Positions 45,806 to 54,733 are shown, numbered from the stretch's first letter. The stretch is 64,000 bases of DNA from DATKIY01 sp963726755 (GCA_963726755.1 CAVSDB010000001.1:806001-870000); one strand, 5' to 3'. Numbers and translations are program-made. The notes: generated by a model not told the origin, from the letters alone.

Positions 45806-46345
45806 CTAGGGTCCGGTCGACCAATCGCCCTGAATGTGTGCCAGATGGGCGGCCATGAGTCGCACGACCAGTTCGACATCACCACCGGCCGCCGCTTCGA
45901 GAATGGGCACGTGTTCATCTGCAGACGGTCGCAGCAGACCCCTGCTCAGACAGGTCGTTGAGCCCGTAGAGGCGAGTCTGATCTCTGAGACGTTCGACCA
46001 GTCCGGTCAGTCGCGGGTTACCGAGCAGTGCCATCAGGCCCAAGTGAAACTGCCGGTCAGCCTCAAGGCACGCAACGATGTCGCCGCTAGTCGCCGCTTT
46101 TGTGACCTCACTCGCGAAGTCCCGGAGTTGTGTTTGCTGCCATCTTCGATGCCCTTCTCCGCGACGCGACGCATGGCGGGAACCTCAAGCATGACGCGAA
46201 GTTCGAAGATGTGCTGCCGGTCGATGTCAGAGAGCGGAACGACTCGGTAGCCACGGTTTGGCACCGGTTCCATGATGCCCTCGCTGACGAGTGCAAGCAT
46301 TGCCTCCCGAACGGGACTATTCGAATCGATGCGCTAGATCGAGAT
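45806..46345 (-). pseudogene. GntR (FadR-type) regulator remnant
   Basis: Reading three frames in order gives SPVREAMLALVSEGIMEPVPNRGY and the start of the FCD domain (HIFELRVMLEVPAMRRVAEKGIED), then QQTQLRDFASEVTKAATSGD...LMALLGNPRLTGLVERLRDQ, then a C-terminus ending at 45806. There are two frame changes (about 46140 and 45935). The N-terminal half of the winged helix is missing: the readable part starts at the recognition-helix SPVREA right where the enolase-superfamily gene ends. It is distinct from the intact regulator at 52074. Confidence 0.75.
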
Positions 46346-47440
46346 TGAAAACACCGGCTCAGCCAACAAGGTGGTATCGACCTCGATGCCAAGTCCTGGT
46401 CCCGTTGGTGCCGACCCCCTGCCGCCGACAGAGCGTGGCAGATAGCCAGCGACGTGGCCGTCGGTCCAGTCGTTGAAAAAGGAGGTCATCAGCAGACTCT
46501 CCGGGCGCGTAGACGCGGCGACGTGACTGACTGCAGCGGTGATCACATCGCCTCCCCACATGTCCTCGATAGAAACCATGAGGTTGAGCTCCTGCATCAC
46601 GTCACGCATCCGCGCAGCACCTGTGAGTCCTCCGACCCGGCTCAGCTTGATATTGATCGAAGAAACACCGGCCGCATGTTTGGCCTCGTAGACGTCGGAG
46701 AGCGTGACGATGGACTCATCAAGGACGAGGGGCAGTCGGTTGTCTCGAGCAGCAAGCACCGAGTCGCCGGTAGTTCGGCACGGTTGCTCGATGTAGACCG
46801 GAAGGTCTTGCATCTCATTCATGGCGATGCGCGCATCCAGGAGGTTCCAGCCTCCGTTTGAGTCGGCAATGACAATGGTGTCGTCCGTTGCCGCTTCCAC
46901 TACGGCACGGGTGCGAGCAGCGTCATCACGCGGATCGTTGCCTACCTTTAACTGGAACCGCTTGATTCCTGCCGCGCTGCGACGTTGCACGAACGATGCC
47001 ATCGACTCGGGCGAACCAAGAGGAACCGCCTCGTAGAGCGGGAAGTCTTCTTGCAGCACTCCACCTAAGAGTGAGGAGATCGGTAGACCAGCAGCTTTGC
47101 CGCGTAGGTCCCAGCACGCAATGTCTACCGCGCTCTTGGCGTACTGGTGCCCCATCAAATGCGAATCCATCACTCTGTTGATACTGGAAACGTTTGTAGC
47201 GTCCAACCCGAGCAGGTGTGGGGCCATGAATTGCAGCGCGGCCCTGACTCCGTCGGTAAATGTCGGTAGGTAGGTGGCGCCGAGCGGAGTGATCTCGCCC
47301 CAGCCGTCTGCGCCAGAGTCGGTTCGCAGACGGACGAGTGTGCCAGTTTGGGATACCGCAGCTCGGCCACCGGACATCACGTATTCGCCATGTGCGTAGC
47401 CGAGTGCGTATCCGAAACAATCCAGCCCGACGATCTTCAC
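46334..47440 (-). CDS. enolase-superfamily dehydratase/epimerase, module B
   Basis: 368 residues, closely similar to the module A copy over the full length: YAKSAVDIACWDL, FQLKVGNDP, IADSNGGWNLL, YIEQPC, LVLDES, NIKLSRVGGLT and IEDMWGGD. All three metal ligands and both candidate Lys bases are kept, with the same Gln in the KxK position. GTG start with AGGGAG upstream. The end overlaps the GntR remnant. The divergence of the two copies implies an old duplication or related but different substrates. Confidence 0.83.
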   Translation of the reverse strand: MKIVGLDCFGYALGYAHGEYVMSGGRAAVSQTGTLVRLRTDSGADGWGEITPLGATYLPTFTDGVRAALQFMAPHLLGLDATNVSSINRVMDSHLMGHQYAKSAVDIACWDLRGKAAGLPISSLLGGVLQEDFPLYEAVPLGSPESMASFVQRRSAAGIKRFQLKVGNDPRDDAARTRAVVEAATDDTIVIADSNGGWNLLDARIAMNEMQDLPVYIEQPCRTTGDSVLAARDNRLPLVLDESIVTLSDVYEAKHAAGVSSINIKLSRVGGLTGAARMRDVMQELNLMVSIEDMWGGDVITAAVSHVAASTRPESLLMTSFFNDWTDGHVAGYLPRSVGGRGSAPTGPGLGIEVDTTLLAEPVFSISI

Positions 47441-47449
47441 GCGTTCTCC

Positions 47450-47959
47450 CTACTCGCCAGTGGCGGAGACGTAGATGTTCCCGCGGTCAATCACGGGGTC
47501 AAGGATGCCGTCCGATAACTCCTCGACTGCTTGTTCGGTGGATGCCGGATTCCTGCCTTGCCCTGAGTAGTTGATGAGGCGGCGCACCTCCGGCGAGAGC
47601 AGGTAGGCCCCGACAACTACCGAAGAGATCAGATGGAATCGTCCCGGGTCGTCGGTGTTCATCGTGCGCAAGGCTAGGTCAAGATCTACGTCGTCGGCAT
47701 GGGAACCAAGCATGTCGGATGCTGCCGACAATTCCTCGAATGATTCCCCTCGGGCGAGGATCGCGACATCGAGCAGTGAGTCGAAGTCGGAGATTTGCGT
47801 GGCAGATGGGTCAGCGTCGGTTCCGGGGACGAGCAGACCCGCTACTCGTCGCAGGACTTCGCGTTGCCGCATTGAAAGGACGAGCGATCGGACCTTCGGT
47901 TGCAGCGGGACCGACAACCGGCGCGGGATCTGCGGGTTTGGTGGCGACTGTTCGGTCAT
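47450..47959 (-). CDS. gluconate 2-dehydrogenase subunit 3-like small subunit, module B
   Basis: 169 residues, paralogue of 35667. Shared blocks: MRQREVLRRVAGLLVPG-like start of the helical core, LISSVVVGAYLLSPEVRRLINYSGQ and AVEELSDGILDPVIDRGNIYV. The ATG overlaps the GMC stop (ATGA). No signal peptide. Expected to bind and stabilise the GMC subunit or pass on electrons. Confidence 0.65.
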   Translation of the reverse strand: MTEQSPPNPQIPRRLSVPLQPKVRSLVLSMRQREVLRRVAGLLVPGTDADPSATQISDFDSLLDVAILARGESFEELSAASDMLGSHADDVDLDLALRTMNTDDPGRFHLISSVVVGAYLLSPEVRRLINYSGQGRNPASTEQAVEELSDGILDPVIDRGNIYVSATGE

Positions 47960-49572
47960 GCTGGAACCCGCTGGTGCCTTGCCTGCTCCGCTATTTCGAT
48001 CCCGATCCGCAATGCGAGCGCTGCAATTGTTGCGGTCGGGTTCGCAGTCCCACTGGTGACAAAGATGCTTCCATCCGCGATGTAGAGATTCGGAACGTCG
48101 TGGCTTTGGCCATACGAGTTGACCACAGAGGTCCGTGGGTCATTGCCCATGCGAGCAGTCCCCAACAAGTGACCGGGCTGGTCGATCCAGAGCTCGACGG
48201 GGAATGTTTCAGCCACACCGGAAGCAGCGTGAAGTTCAGACATCCGCTCCACGGTGAATCTCAAGTTTGCCCGAGTGTTGTCACTTATCCGGTAGCTGAT
48301 CTTCGGCGCTGGAACTCCGTCGGCGTCGGTCAGATCTGGGTCCAACGAGACGCAATTGCTCTCCTCAGGTAAATCCTCGACGTTCGCCGCCCACAGCATG
48401 CCGCTTCGATGCTTTCGCGTGATCGCGTGGACTTGTTGTCCCCACAACTCGTCGTAGGGTCGATGCCGGTGACTTTCGATCGCGTTGAGCGGCCCCGGAA
48501 TGGGCAGAACATGCAACTTTGAGCCTCGTCGGAAGCCACGTGAGGCATCCGACTCGTGGAATTGCATGCTGTAGATGAGTTGCCCGGCTGGCCCGAGATG
48601 ACTTTCCAGATCCTCGTCGTAGTAGCCCGCGACGCTGCAGTTTGGATGCAGCATCAGGTTCTTGCCGACGAGACCACTCGAGTTCGATAGGCCATCCGGA
48701 GAATTGCTGGATGCCGAAAGCAACAGTAGTCGAGGCGTTCCGACACCGTTGCAGCACAAGACGACGACGTTTGCCTTTTGAAGGTGTTCCTTTCCTCCTT
48801 CGTCGATCCAGATGGCACCGTCGACGAGCCCTTCGGGAGTAGTGACCAGTTCGCGGACGCGGGCACCGGTCGTGATCTTTGCCCCAGCGCTCTGAGCATG
48901 TGGCCAGTAGGCCAGGTCAGCTGACGCCTTGGCGCCCTGTGGGCATCCCCATTCACACGTTCCCCAACGTACGCATGGTTCCAATGCCTTGTGTCGGTGC
49001 GAGGCAATTGCGTTCGACCCCGGCCACCAGTGCCACCCCAATTCGTTGCACCCTTCGGCGGCTTTACGTCCCACCTTCCCGATTGGCAGTGGTGGCAGTG
49101 GGTAGTCGAGGCCGGCCGGGAAGGCCGGGTCACCACCAAGACCTGAGACACCCATAAATTGATCAACCTCGTCGTGGTAATCGGTGAGGTCGCGATAGGA
49201 GATCGGCCAGTCATCGGCGACACCGTCGAGAGTCTTCACGCGAAAGTCGGATGGCGATAACCGTGGCCACTCTGCACCGAAGAAGATCGTCGAGCCGCCG
49301 ACCGCATTGAACATCACTGGCGACATGTCCGAGTCGGTGACATTGATCGGATAGTCCGACGGCAACTTGCGAATGTTTGGATCGTGATGCCATCGCTCCT
49401 GCACCAGCAACTCCCACTCGTCATGATTACCGGGGTAGTCGGAGGGGTTGACCCAGTCACCCTGCTCCAGGCACAGCACGCTAAAGCCACGACTGGCGAG
49501 CGTATGCGAGACGACAGCACCAGATGGTCCAGCACCAACGACGAGTACGTCGACGCGGTCAGTCTCACTCAT
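47956..49572 (-). CDS. GMC-family FAD oxidoreductase, module B
   Basis: 538 residues from the ATG at 49572 (GTG at 49578 is possible). FAD motif DVLVVGAGPSGAVVSHTLASRG; SPVMFNAVGGSTIFFG; Cys-rich CVRWGTCEWGCPQGAKAS; C-terminal HLLGTARMGNDPRTSVVNSYGQSHDVPNLYIADGSIF and NPTATIAALALRIG. The spaced Cys of CxxxxxCxxxC recall the segment that holds an iron-sulfur cluster in FAD-glucose dehydrogenases, although the spacing differs. It would oxidise an alcohol or sugar hydroxyl. The fragmented paralogue is in module A. Confidence 0.85.
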   Translation of the reverse strand: MSETDRVDVLVVGAGPSGAVVSHTLASRGFSVLCLEQGDWVNPSDYPGNHDEWELLVQERWHHDPNIRKLPSDYPINVTDSDMSPVMFNAVGGSTIFFGAEWPRLSPSDFRVKTLDGVADDWPISYRDLTDYHDEVDQFMGVSGLGGDPAFPAGLDYPLPPLPIGKVGRKAAEGCNELGWHWWPGSNAIASHRHKALEPCVRWGTCEWGCPQGAKASADLAYWPHAQSAGAKITTGARVRELVTTPEGLVDGAIWIDEGGKEHLQKANVVVLCCNGVGTPRLLLLSASSNSPDGLSNSSGLVGKNLMLHPNCSVAGYYDEDLESHLGPAGQLIYSMQFHESDASRGFRRGSKLHVLPIPGPLNAIESHRHRPYDELWGQQVHAITRKHRSGMLWAANVEDLPEESNCVSLDPDLTDADGVPAPKISYRISDNTRANLRFTVERMSELHAASGVAETFPVELWIDQPGHLLGTARMGNDPRTSVVNSYGQSHDVPNLYIADGSIFVTSGTANPTATIAALALRIGIEIAEQARHQRVPA

Positions 49573-49584
49573 CGGCACCTGCCT

Positions 49585-51024
49585 TCACCGAGTGCTGACT
49601 ACCACTTGCTTGATACGGGTGAATTCCTCCATACCCGCGAGTCCGCCCTCCTTTCCGTACCCGGACTCGCCAAAGCCGCCGATGGGAAGGTCTGGTCCCA
49701 CGACCAAATGCTGGTTGATCCAGACATTCCCGAAATTTAGAGCGTTCGCTACTCGATGCGCCCGACCTACGGTGCTCGTCCAAACTGAGGCCGCAAGACC
49801 GTGGCGCACATCATTGGCCAGACGCAGCGCCTCGGACTCGTCCGAAAACGTTTGGACTGTTGTTACCGGACCGAATACCTCTTCTTGCACGATCGCATCA
49901 TCTTGTCGAACTCCGCTCACGATGGTCGGCTCGACGAAGTATCCGGTATCGATCGGGGCGCCACCACCTAACGCAATGGTGGCGTGGTCTGGCAGGTCGT
50001 CGATCCAGCGCCGAACAGAGGCGAAGTGTTTGGCGGACACGAGCGGCCCGAGAGTGGTATCAGCGTCAGTCGGATCGCCCATCTTCGTCGTTCTGCGGAT
50101 GTTCTCCGACAGCGCGTTCACGAAGTCAGTCTCGACATCGCGATGCACAATCAACCGGGCTGCGGCCATGCATTCTTGACCGGCGTTGTAGAGGAAACCA
50201 TTCGTCAAAATGTTTGCTGCGAATTCAACGTCGGCATCGTCGAACACAATCACTGGCGCATTTCCCCCGAGTTCCAACAGAACCCGCTTAGGTCCATCCG
50301 CTGCTGCTCGAGCGACCGCCTTGCCTCCGGCTACCGAACCGGTAAACGTCACCAGATTGACAAGGTCGTGGCGGACAAGCGCCTCGCCAACGGACGGTCC
50401 CGCACCCAACACCAAATTTAGGACTCCGGGGGGCAGCAGATCTTGCGCAAGTTCGACGAACCGCACGGTGGAGAGGGGAGTGTCCTCGGCCGGTTTCACA
50501 ACGACGGTGTTACCTGCTGCAAGTGCTGGCGCGATCTTCCAGACCGCCTGCCACAACGGGAAGTTCCAAGGTGTAATTGCAGCGACGACTCCGACCGGCT
50601 CACGTCGCATGAAGGCAGTCGTGCCTTCGTAGTAGTCACCACCGGGCTGTCCTGGCACCGTTCGGGCGGATGCTCCGAAGTGGTAGAGGGAGTCGATGAT
50701 TCCGGGTAGTTCCCCCTCGCGAGTGGCGCTCCATGGCTTTCCAGCGTCAATCAACTCGAGAGTCGCCAACTCGTCCACGTGATCCTCGACGATGCGTCCC
50801 AGCGCCCGCAGGACTGCGGCCCTGTCACTTGGCGTCCTTGCCGACCAGTCGGGAAGTGCCGTGCGTGCCGACCGGACAGCTAGATCAACGTCTGCTGCCG
50901 TCCCAAATCGATACTGCGTGACTACCTGTTTGTTGGCCGGGTTGACGACATCAACGTGTTGGTCCGAGGTCGGAGTGGCGAACTTGCCGTCAATCACATG
51001 AGCCAGCGTCGGCATGGCGACCAT
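49585..51024 (-). CDS. NAD(P)-dependent aldehyde dehydrogenase, module B
   Basis: 479 residues from the ATG at 51024, 8 bases after AGGAG; the frame is open a further 222 bases but lacks family similarity. ITPWNFPLWQAVWKIAPALAAGNTVVVKPAED, TFTGSVAGGKAVARAA, LELGGNAPVIVFDD (Glu) and FLYNAGQECMAAARL (Cys) are present. It follows the DHDPS-family gene directly, an order seen for 2-ketoglutarate semialdehyde dehydrogenase in oxidative sugar-acid and hydroxyproline pathways. Confidence 0.88.
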   Translation of the reverse strand: MVAMPTLAHVIDGKFATPTSDQHVDVVNPANKQVVTQYRFGTAADVDLAVRSARTALPDWSARTPSDRAAVLRALGRIVEDHVDELATLELIDAGKPWSATREGELPGIIDSLYHFGASARTVPGQPGGDYYEGTTAFMRREPVGVVAAITPWNFPLWQAVWKIAPALAAGNTVVVKPAEDTPLSTVRFVELAQDLLPPGVLNLVLGAGPSVGEALVRHDLVNLVTFTGSVAGGKAVARAAADGPKRVLLELGGNAPVIVFDDADVEFAANILTNGFLYNAGQECMAAARLIVHRDVETDFVNALSENIRRTTKMGDPTDADTTLGPLVSAKHFASVRRWIDDLPDHATIALGGGAPIDTGYFVEPTIVSGVRQDDAIVQEEVFGPVTTVQTFSDESEALRLANDVRHGLAASVWTSTVGRAHRVANALNFGNVWINQHLVVGPDLPIGGFGESGYGKEGGLAGMEEFTRIKQVVVSTR

Positions 51025-51106
51025 GGCATGTACTCCTAACAATCGCGGCGGAGGTTGCCCACCTGTGATTTTGGACCGGGGGTGAACGAGTCGGGATGAC
51101 CAGCGG

Positions 51107-51991
51107 TCAGTTCGAAGCCAGGTGCTGAAGCGCGGCGACAATCTCGGGGTGACGGTCCTCAGGGAGTGGGTGAATAGGTAGCCGTGGCTTGCCCACTGAC
51201 TTGCCAGCGATGTCCATCGCGCCCTTGACGCCGGACACATAGCCACCAGAAACCAAGAACTTCATGATCGGGTAAACCGAAACCCAGATTTTTCGCGCCC
51301 CCGCGAGATCGCCTTCTTGAACGGCGTCGTAGATCGCGACCAGTTCTGGCGCGATGAAGTTTGCTGCACCATTGACAGAACCGGTTGCCCCGATTGCCAG
51401 TGAGGAGAAGTAAAGGGTGTCGAGGCCGACAAAGGTCTTAATGACGTCGCCGTGTTCGTGAATCAACTCACTGGCCTGACTTAGGTCACCGCTGGTGTCC
51501 TTGACGTACTGAATGTTCTCAACCTCTCGAGCAAGGGCGGCGACTTGCGAAGGAAGGAGGTTGACTCCAGTTGCGACCGGAAGGTTGTAAATCATGACGG
51601 GCATGGAGAGGGCACCCGCGACGGTTCGGTAGAAGTCGAGAGTTTCTGCAAGGTCGAGTGGTTCGTAATAGGGCGCAACGAGCATGACGCCGGCCGATCC
51701 AGACTCCTCGGCATGCTTACCCAGACTGATCGCCTCAGCCGCAGTCATGGCACCGATGTGCGGCACAACGGGGACGCGACCGCTCACTTGGTCAAGGGTG
51801 ATCTCCGCGACCAGGCGGCGCTCGTCATGGCTCATCGCGGTGAACTCCCCGGTCGACCCATTGGGGACGATGCCGTGAACACCCTCGTTAAGCAGCGTTT
51901 CGATCAGCGCGCGCAACCGAGGTTCGTCAACCGAAGAGCCGTCAGCCGTGAACGGGGTAGCGAGCGCTGGGATAAGTCCATGCAGTTCCAT
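51107..51991 (-). CDS. DHDPS/N-acetylneuraminate lyase family protein, module B
   Basis: 294 residues from the ATG at 51991, which is preceded by GGAGG; the ORF continues upstream but without similarity. GIVPNGSTGEFTAMSHDERR, MIYNLPVATGVN (Tyr) and IQYVKDTSGDLS (Schiff-base Lys) are as in module A. Probably deaminates or dehydrates a 2-keto intermediate to 2-ketoglutarate semialdehyde for the following aldehyde dehydrogenase. Confidence 0.85.
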   Translation of the reverse strand: MELHGLIPALATPFTADGSSVDEPRLRALIETLLNEGVHGIVPNGSTGEFTAMSHDERRLVAEITLDQVSGRVPVVPHIGAMTAAEAISLGKHAEESGSAGVMLVAPYYEPLDLAETLDFYRTVAGALSMPVMIYNLPVATGVNLLPSQVAALAREVENIQYVKDTSGDLSQASELIHEHGDVIKTFVGLDTLYFSSLAIGATGSVNGAANFIAPELVAIYDAVQEGDLAGARKIWVSVYPIMKFLVSGGYVSGVKGAMDIAGKSVGKPRLPIHPLPEDRHPEIVAALQHLASN

Positions 51992-52013
51992 CGAAACCTC
52001 CAAGAGACTGCCG

Positions 52014-52027
52014 AGTGTCGACAATCT
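52014..52027. promoter_or_regulatory. candidate GntR operator before module B
   Basis: AGTGTCGACAATCT matches the right half of the 45541 palindrome (TGTCGACAAT) with one change in the left half. It lies 23 bases upstream of the module B DHDPS-family start and just after the GntR gene. Confidence 0.55.
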
Positions 52028-52073
52028 ACCGTCGGACGAGATGGGATGCAAACCCCGGTCGAAACTGACCGAC

Positions 52074-52754
52074 CTAGGCGTGGTCCTCTGTCTCGCCCTC
52101 CCATGGGCCATGCACATGGACTGCGATCTCGACCTTGAGGGTTTCCCAGTCCTCGGCTTCCATCAGGTCAAGCAACCGCGCGTGGTCGTCCGCTGCCTGT
52201 TCGGGGTCGGGGAACCTCTTGAGGTCCTCCGCAAGGAACATCCGCAACTGCGATTCCCAACCACGCCACAAGTCGAGTAACTGATCATGGTCGGCTCGTT
52301 CGTAGAAGAATCGATGCAAGCTCAAGTGGGCATCGATCGCCGCGGCTATGTCGTTCTTCCGCACGTTGGTACGCAGACTCGTGATCCAACGTCGCAGTTG
52401 CGCTTTGTCACCTGGTTGCAGACGCGTCACGGCGCGTTCCACTGCGAAGGGCTCGACCAAGCGACGAAGGCTGGCGATTTCCTCGATCGCCCGACTGTCC
52501 ACCGTCGCTACGAAAGATCCTCGATAGGGCTTCTTGACCAGAAGTCCCTCTTCCTCCAAGGCGCGCATTGCTTCGCGCAGCGGTGCCCGACTTATCCCGA
52601 ACTCGCTGGCGAGTTGCACTTCGCGGAGTTGGCTTCCTGGTGCGAGGCGACCGGAGAGAATTGCCGACCGCAACGCGTCGACGACGTGGTCATGGGTACT
52701 TCGCTGAGCCAGTGGCTCAAAGACTGAACCTGTCCCTTTCGTCTCTGCGGACAA
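52074..52754 (-). CDS. GntR-family regulator, FadR/FCD type
   Basis: 226 residues. N-terminal winged helix: HVVDALRSAILSGRLAPGSQLREVQLASEFGISRAPLREAMRALEEEGLL; C-terminal helical FCD domain with metal/ligand His and Asp residues (DAHLSLHRFFYERADHD). A TTG start is supported by GGAGG 8 bases before it. It is probably the repressor that reads TTGTCGACAA-type operators near both modules, the ABC operon and the ProR gene, induced by a pathway acid. Confidence 0.88.
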   Translation of the reverse strand: MSAETKGTGSVFEPLAQRSTHDHVVDALRSAILSGRLAPGSQLREVQLASEFGISRAPLREAMRALEEEGLLVKKPYRGSFVATVDSRAIEEIASLRRLVEPFAVERAVTRLQPGDKAQLRRWITSLRTNVRKNDIAAAIDAHLSLHRFFYERADHDQLLDLWRGWESQLRMFLAEDLKRFPDPEQAADDHARLLDLMEAEDWETLKVEIAVHVHGPWEGETEDHA

Positions 52755-52770
52755 GATCTCGCCCTCCGGT

Positions 52771-53805
52771 CTAAACGATGCTCAGCCATGTGTCGGACAG
52801 GGTATAGCCCTGAGGAAAGGGATCAGTGGGATCGAGCAGCACCTGATCGATCGATGATATCCACGCTTGCCCGGCAACACTGGGTACAACCGCGTCGATT
52901 CCGCCTACCAATGTGGTCGACTCGATGCGGCTGCTGAAGGTTGTCCCGATGATTGACTCATGCACGAACTCCTCTCCGACGGCAATTTCGCCGCGTTTGT
53001 GCATGACGGCTAGCCGTGCCGATGTGCCCGTCCCGCAGGGGCATCGATCAAGTCGACCGGGGGAGACGACCACGGCGTTGCGAGCTGTCAGTACACCGTC
53101 CACGCGCGACAACGGAGCTGTCCATTCGGTCTGGGTGATGCCGGCATAGCGGGATTCGACCGGGTGAATCGCGGTCAACTGCTCAGCGGCCGCTTCCTTC
53201 AACTTCTGGCCGACCACGCACAGCTCGCGACCTTCGTCGGGAGCTAGTGCGAAACCTGCGGACTTTGCATCGGCGAGAACATAGGACATCCCTCCCCATG
53301 CAACGTCAACGGTAAGCGTCCCCAGCCCTTCAACCTCGATGGCCGCATCGAGGTGGTACACAAACGCCGGTTGGTTGATGAGGCGAACACTCGTTACTTT
53401 GCCTTCAGCACATGTGCACTCGAGCCTGATGAGTCCAGCCGGTGACTCGAGAACGAGATTCGTCACGGGTTCTGTCATGGGAAGAATCCCCATCTCCAGG
53501 AGCACCGTGGCGGTGCACATGGTGTTGCTTCCACTCATCGCCGGGTACTCCGTCGACTCGGCGATCACATAGCCCATGTCAGCGGCCGGGTCGCACGGTG
53601 GCAACACGAAGTTGACGCTGTAATTCACTGCGCCACGCGGGTCCAACAGAATCAACCTGCGGATGTCATCGCGTTCGGTTTCGAGGAAGAGTTTCTTTTC
53701 GAACATCGTCTCGCCCGGGACGTCGACAAGCCCACCGATGACGACGTTGCCAACTTCGCCCTCCGCATGGGCGCGCACCACGGTGAAGGCCTTCTTCGAG
53801 CGCAT
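52771..53805 (-). CDS. proline racemase-family enzyme, Ser/Cys type
   Basis: 344 residues. The two active-site positions are AMSGSNTMC (Ser where proline racemase has Cys in CGHG) and RCPCGTGTSARLAVMHKRGE (Cys kept). Cys/Cys members are racemases or 4-hydroxyproline epimerases, and Cys/Thr members are trans-3-hydroxyproline dehydratases; Ser/Cys is a distinct, less studied set. The AAGGAG site and ATG at 53805 are good. In context it would start hydroxyproline-type catabolism feeding module B. Confidence 0.85.
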   Translation of the reverse strand: MRSKKAFTVVRAHAEGEVGNVVIGGLVDVPGETMFEKKLFLETERDDIRRLILLDPRGAVNYSVNFVLPPCDPAADMGYVIAESTEYPAMSGSNTMCTATVLLEMGILPMTEPVTNLVLESPAGLIRLECTCAEGKVTSVRLINQPAFVYHLDAAIEVEGLGTLTVDVAWGGMSYVLADAKSAGFALAPDEGRELCVVGQKLKEAAAEQLTAIHPVESRYAGITQTEWTAPLSRVDGVLTARNAVVVSPGRLDRCPCGTGTSARLAVMHKRGEIAVGEEFVHESIIGTTFSSRIESTTLVGGIDAVVPSVAGQAWISSIDQVLLDPTDPFPQGYTLSDTWLSIV

Positions 53806-53827
53806 GCTCTCTCCTTCAGAACGCTTG

Positions 53828-53841
53828 TCGATTGTCGACTC
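53828..53841. promoter_or_regulatory. candidate GntR operator before the ProR gene
   Basis: TCGATTGTCGACTC includes ATTGTCGAC, one full half of the palindrome plus the centre. It is about 25 bases upstream of the proline racemase-family start. Confidence 0.5.
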
Positions 53842-53846
53842 TCGCT

Positions 53847-54733
53847 CTATCGAGTGGGCATGTCAAGGAGCGGGCAGACTTCCTCACCCACGAAGCGGAT
53901 GTAACCCTCGATGTCGGGATCATCTTCGGGTGGCCGCAGCACCACAGTTCCGGCCCCCGCCTGGTTCCAACGTCGGATGGCTTCGGCGATCTCAGCTGCG
54001 TTCCCGCAGGCACCTCGTCGAAGTTCAGGATCGTCGGGGAGGTCACCAAGGATTTGGGTCAGCCGGGCTTCCGCATCGTCGCCAATGACGCCGTACGCGT
54101 AGTGGACGATCTCCGGTCCCGACTCCCGTCCGACCTTCGTCGCCCCTTCGTTGATCAGGGCAATCGTTTCGCGAAGGCCTTGCGGTGAAACTCCGAAGTC
54201 GACCAACACCGCGTCGACAACCTCACCGAGCATTCGCAAGGTTCGTTCGCCGGTAGCGCCAGCCATTACCTTGGGGACGCTCGACGGCGGCCACTTGAGG
54301 GCGACTTCCTCAAGTGCGATGAATCGTCCGGAAACCGAGACGGTCTCGCCTCGCAAGCAGTTGCTGATAGGCCGACAGGTACTCACGCAGCAACGTCAAT
54401 GGTGACTCGACGCGTCGCGCCCACTTGCCCCATCCACGCTTGCACTCCGTGGCCCAACACTGCCTGGAACCGTCCGGGAAACAGCCGCTCGATGGTTGCG
54501 ACCTCCATGGCGGTGAGCGCCACGTTTCGCAGTGGGACGGGCATTAGCCCCACTCGCACTTTGAGTCGCTCGGTCCACGCCAGGGCGGCGACCGCCGGAG
54601 AAAGACCGCTTTCGCAGAAGCAGTCTTCCCAGACCCAGAGTTCAGGAACGCCGCTGGCTTCGGCAGCTTCGACGGCGCCACGGAACCGCTCCGGTGGGAA
54701 CCATGGCGGAAATATCACACCAACATTGGGCAC
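53847..54733 (-). pseudogene. LLM-class flavin-dependent oxidoreductase, two frame breaks
   Basis: Start placed at the GTG at 54733 (AAGGAG 6 bases before). Part 1 reads VGVIFPPWFPPERFRGAVEAAEASGVPELWVWED and SPAVAALAWTERLKVRVGLMPVPLRNVALTAMEVATIERLFPGR, standard for luciferase-like F420/FMN oxidoreductases. The next frame gives RVESPLTLLREYLSAYQQLL, then the third gives RGETVSVSG...VPKVMAGATGERTLRMLGEVVDAVLV to the stop at 53847. Breaks are near 54410 and 54353. The actinobacterial setting and npdG elsewhere make an F420 enzyme plausible. Role in the cluster unknown. Confidence 0.75.

Noticed and set aside
51025..51246. N-terminal extension of the module B aldehyde dehydrogenase
   Set aside because: It overlaps the end of the DHDPS-family gene and has no similarity to the fold; ATG 51024 with AGGAG is preferred.
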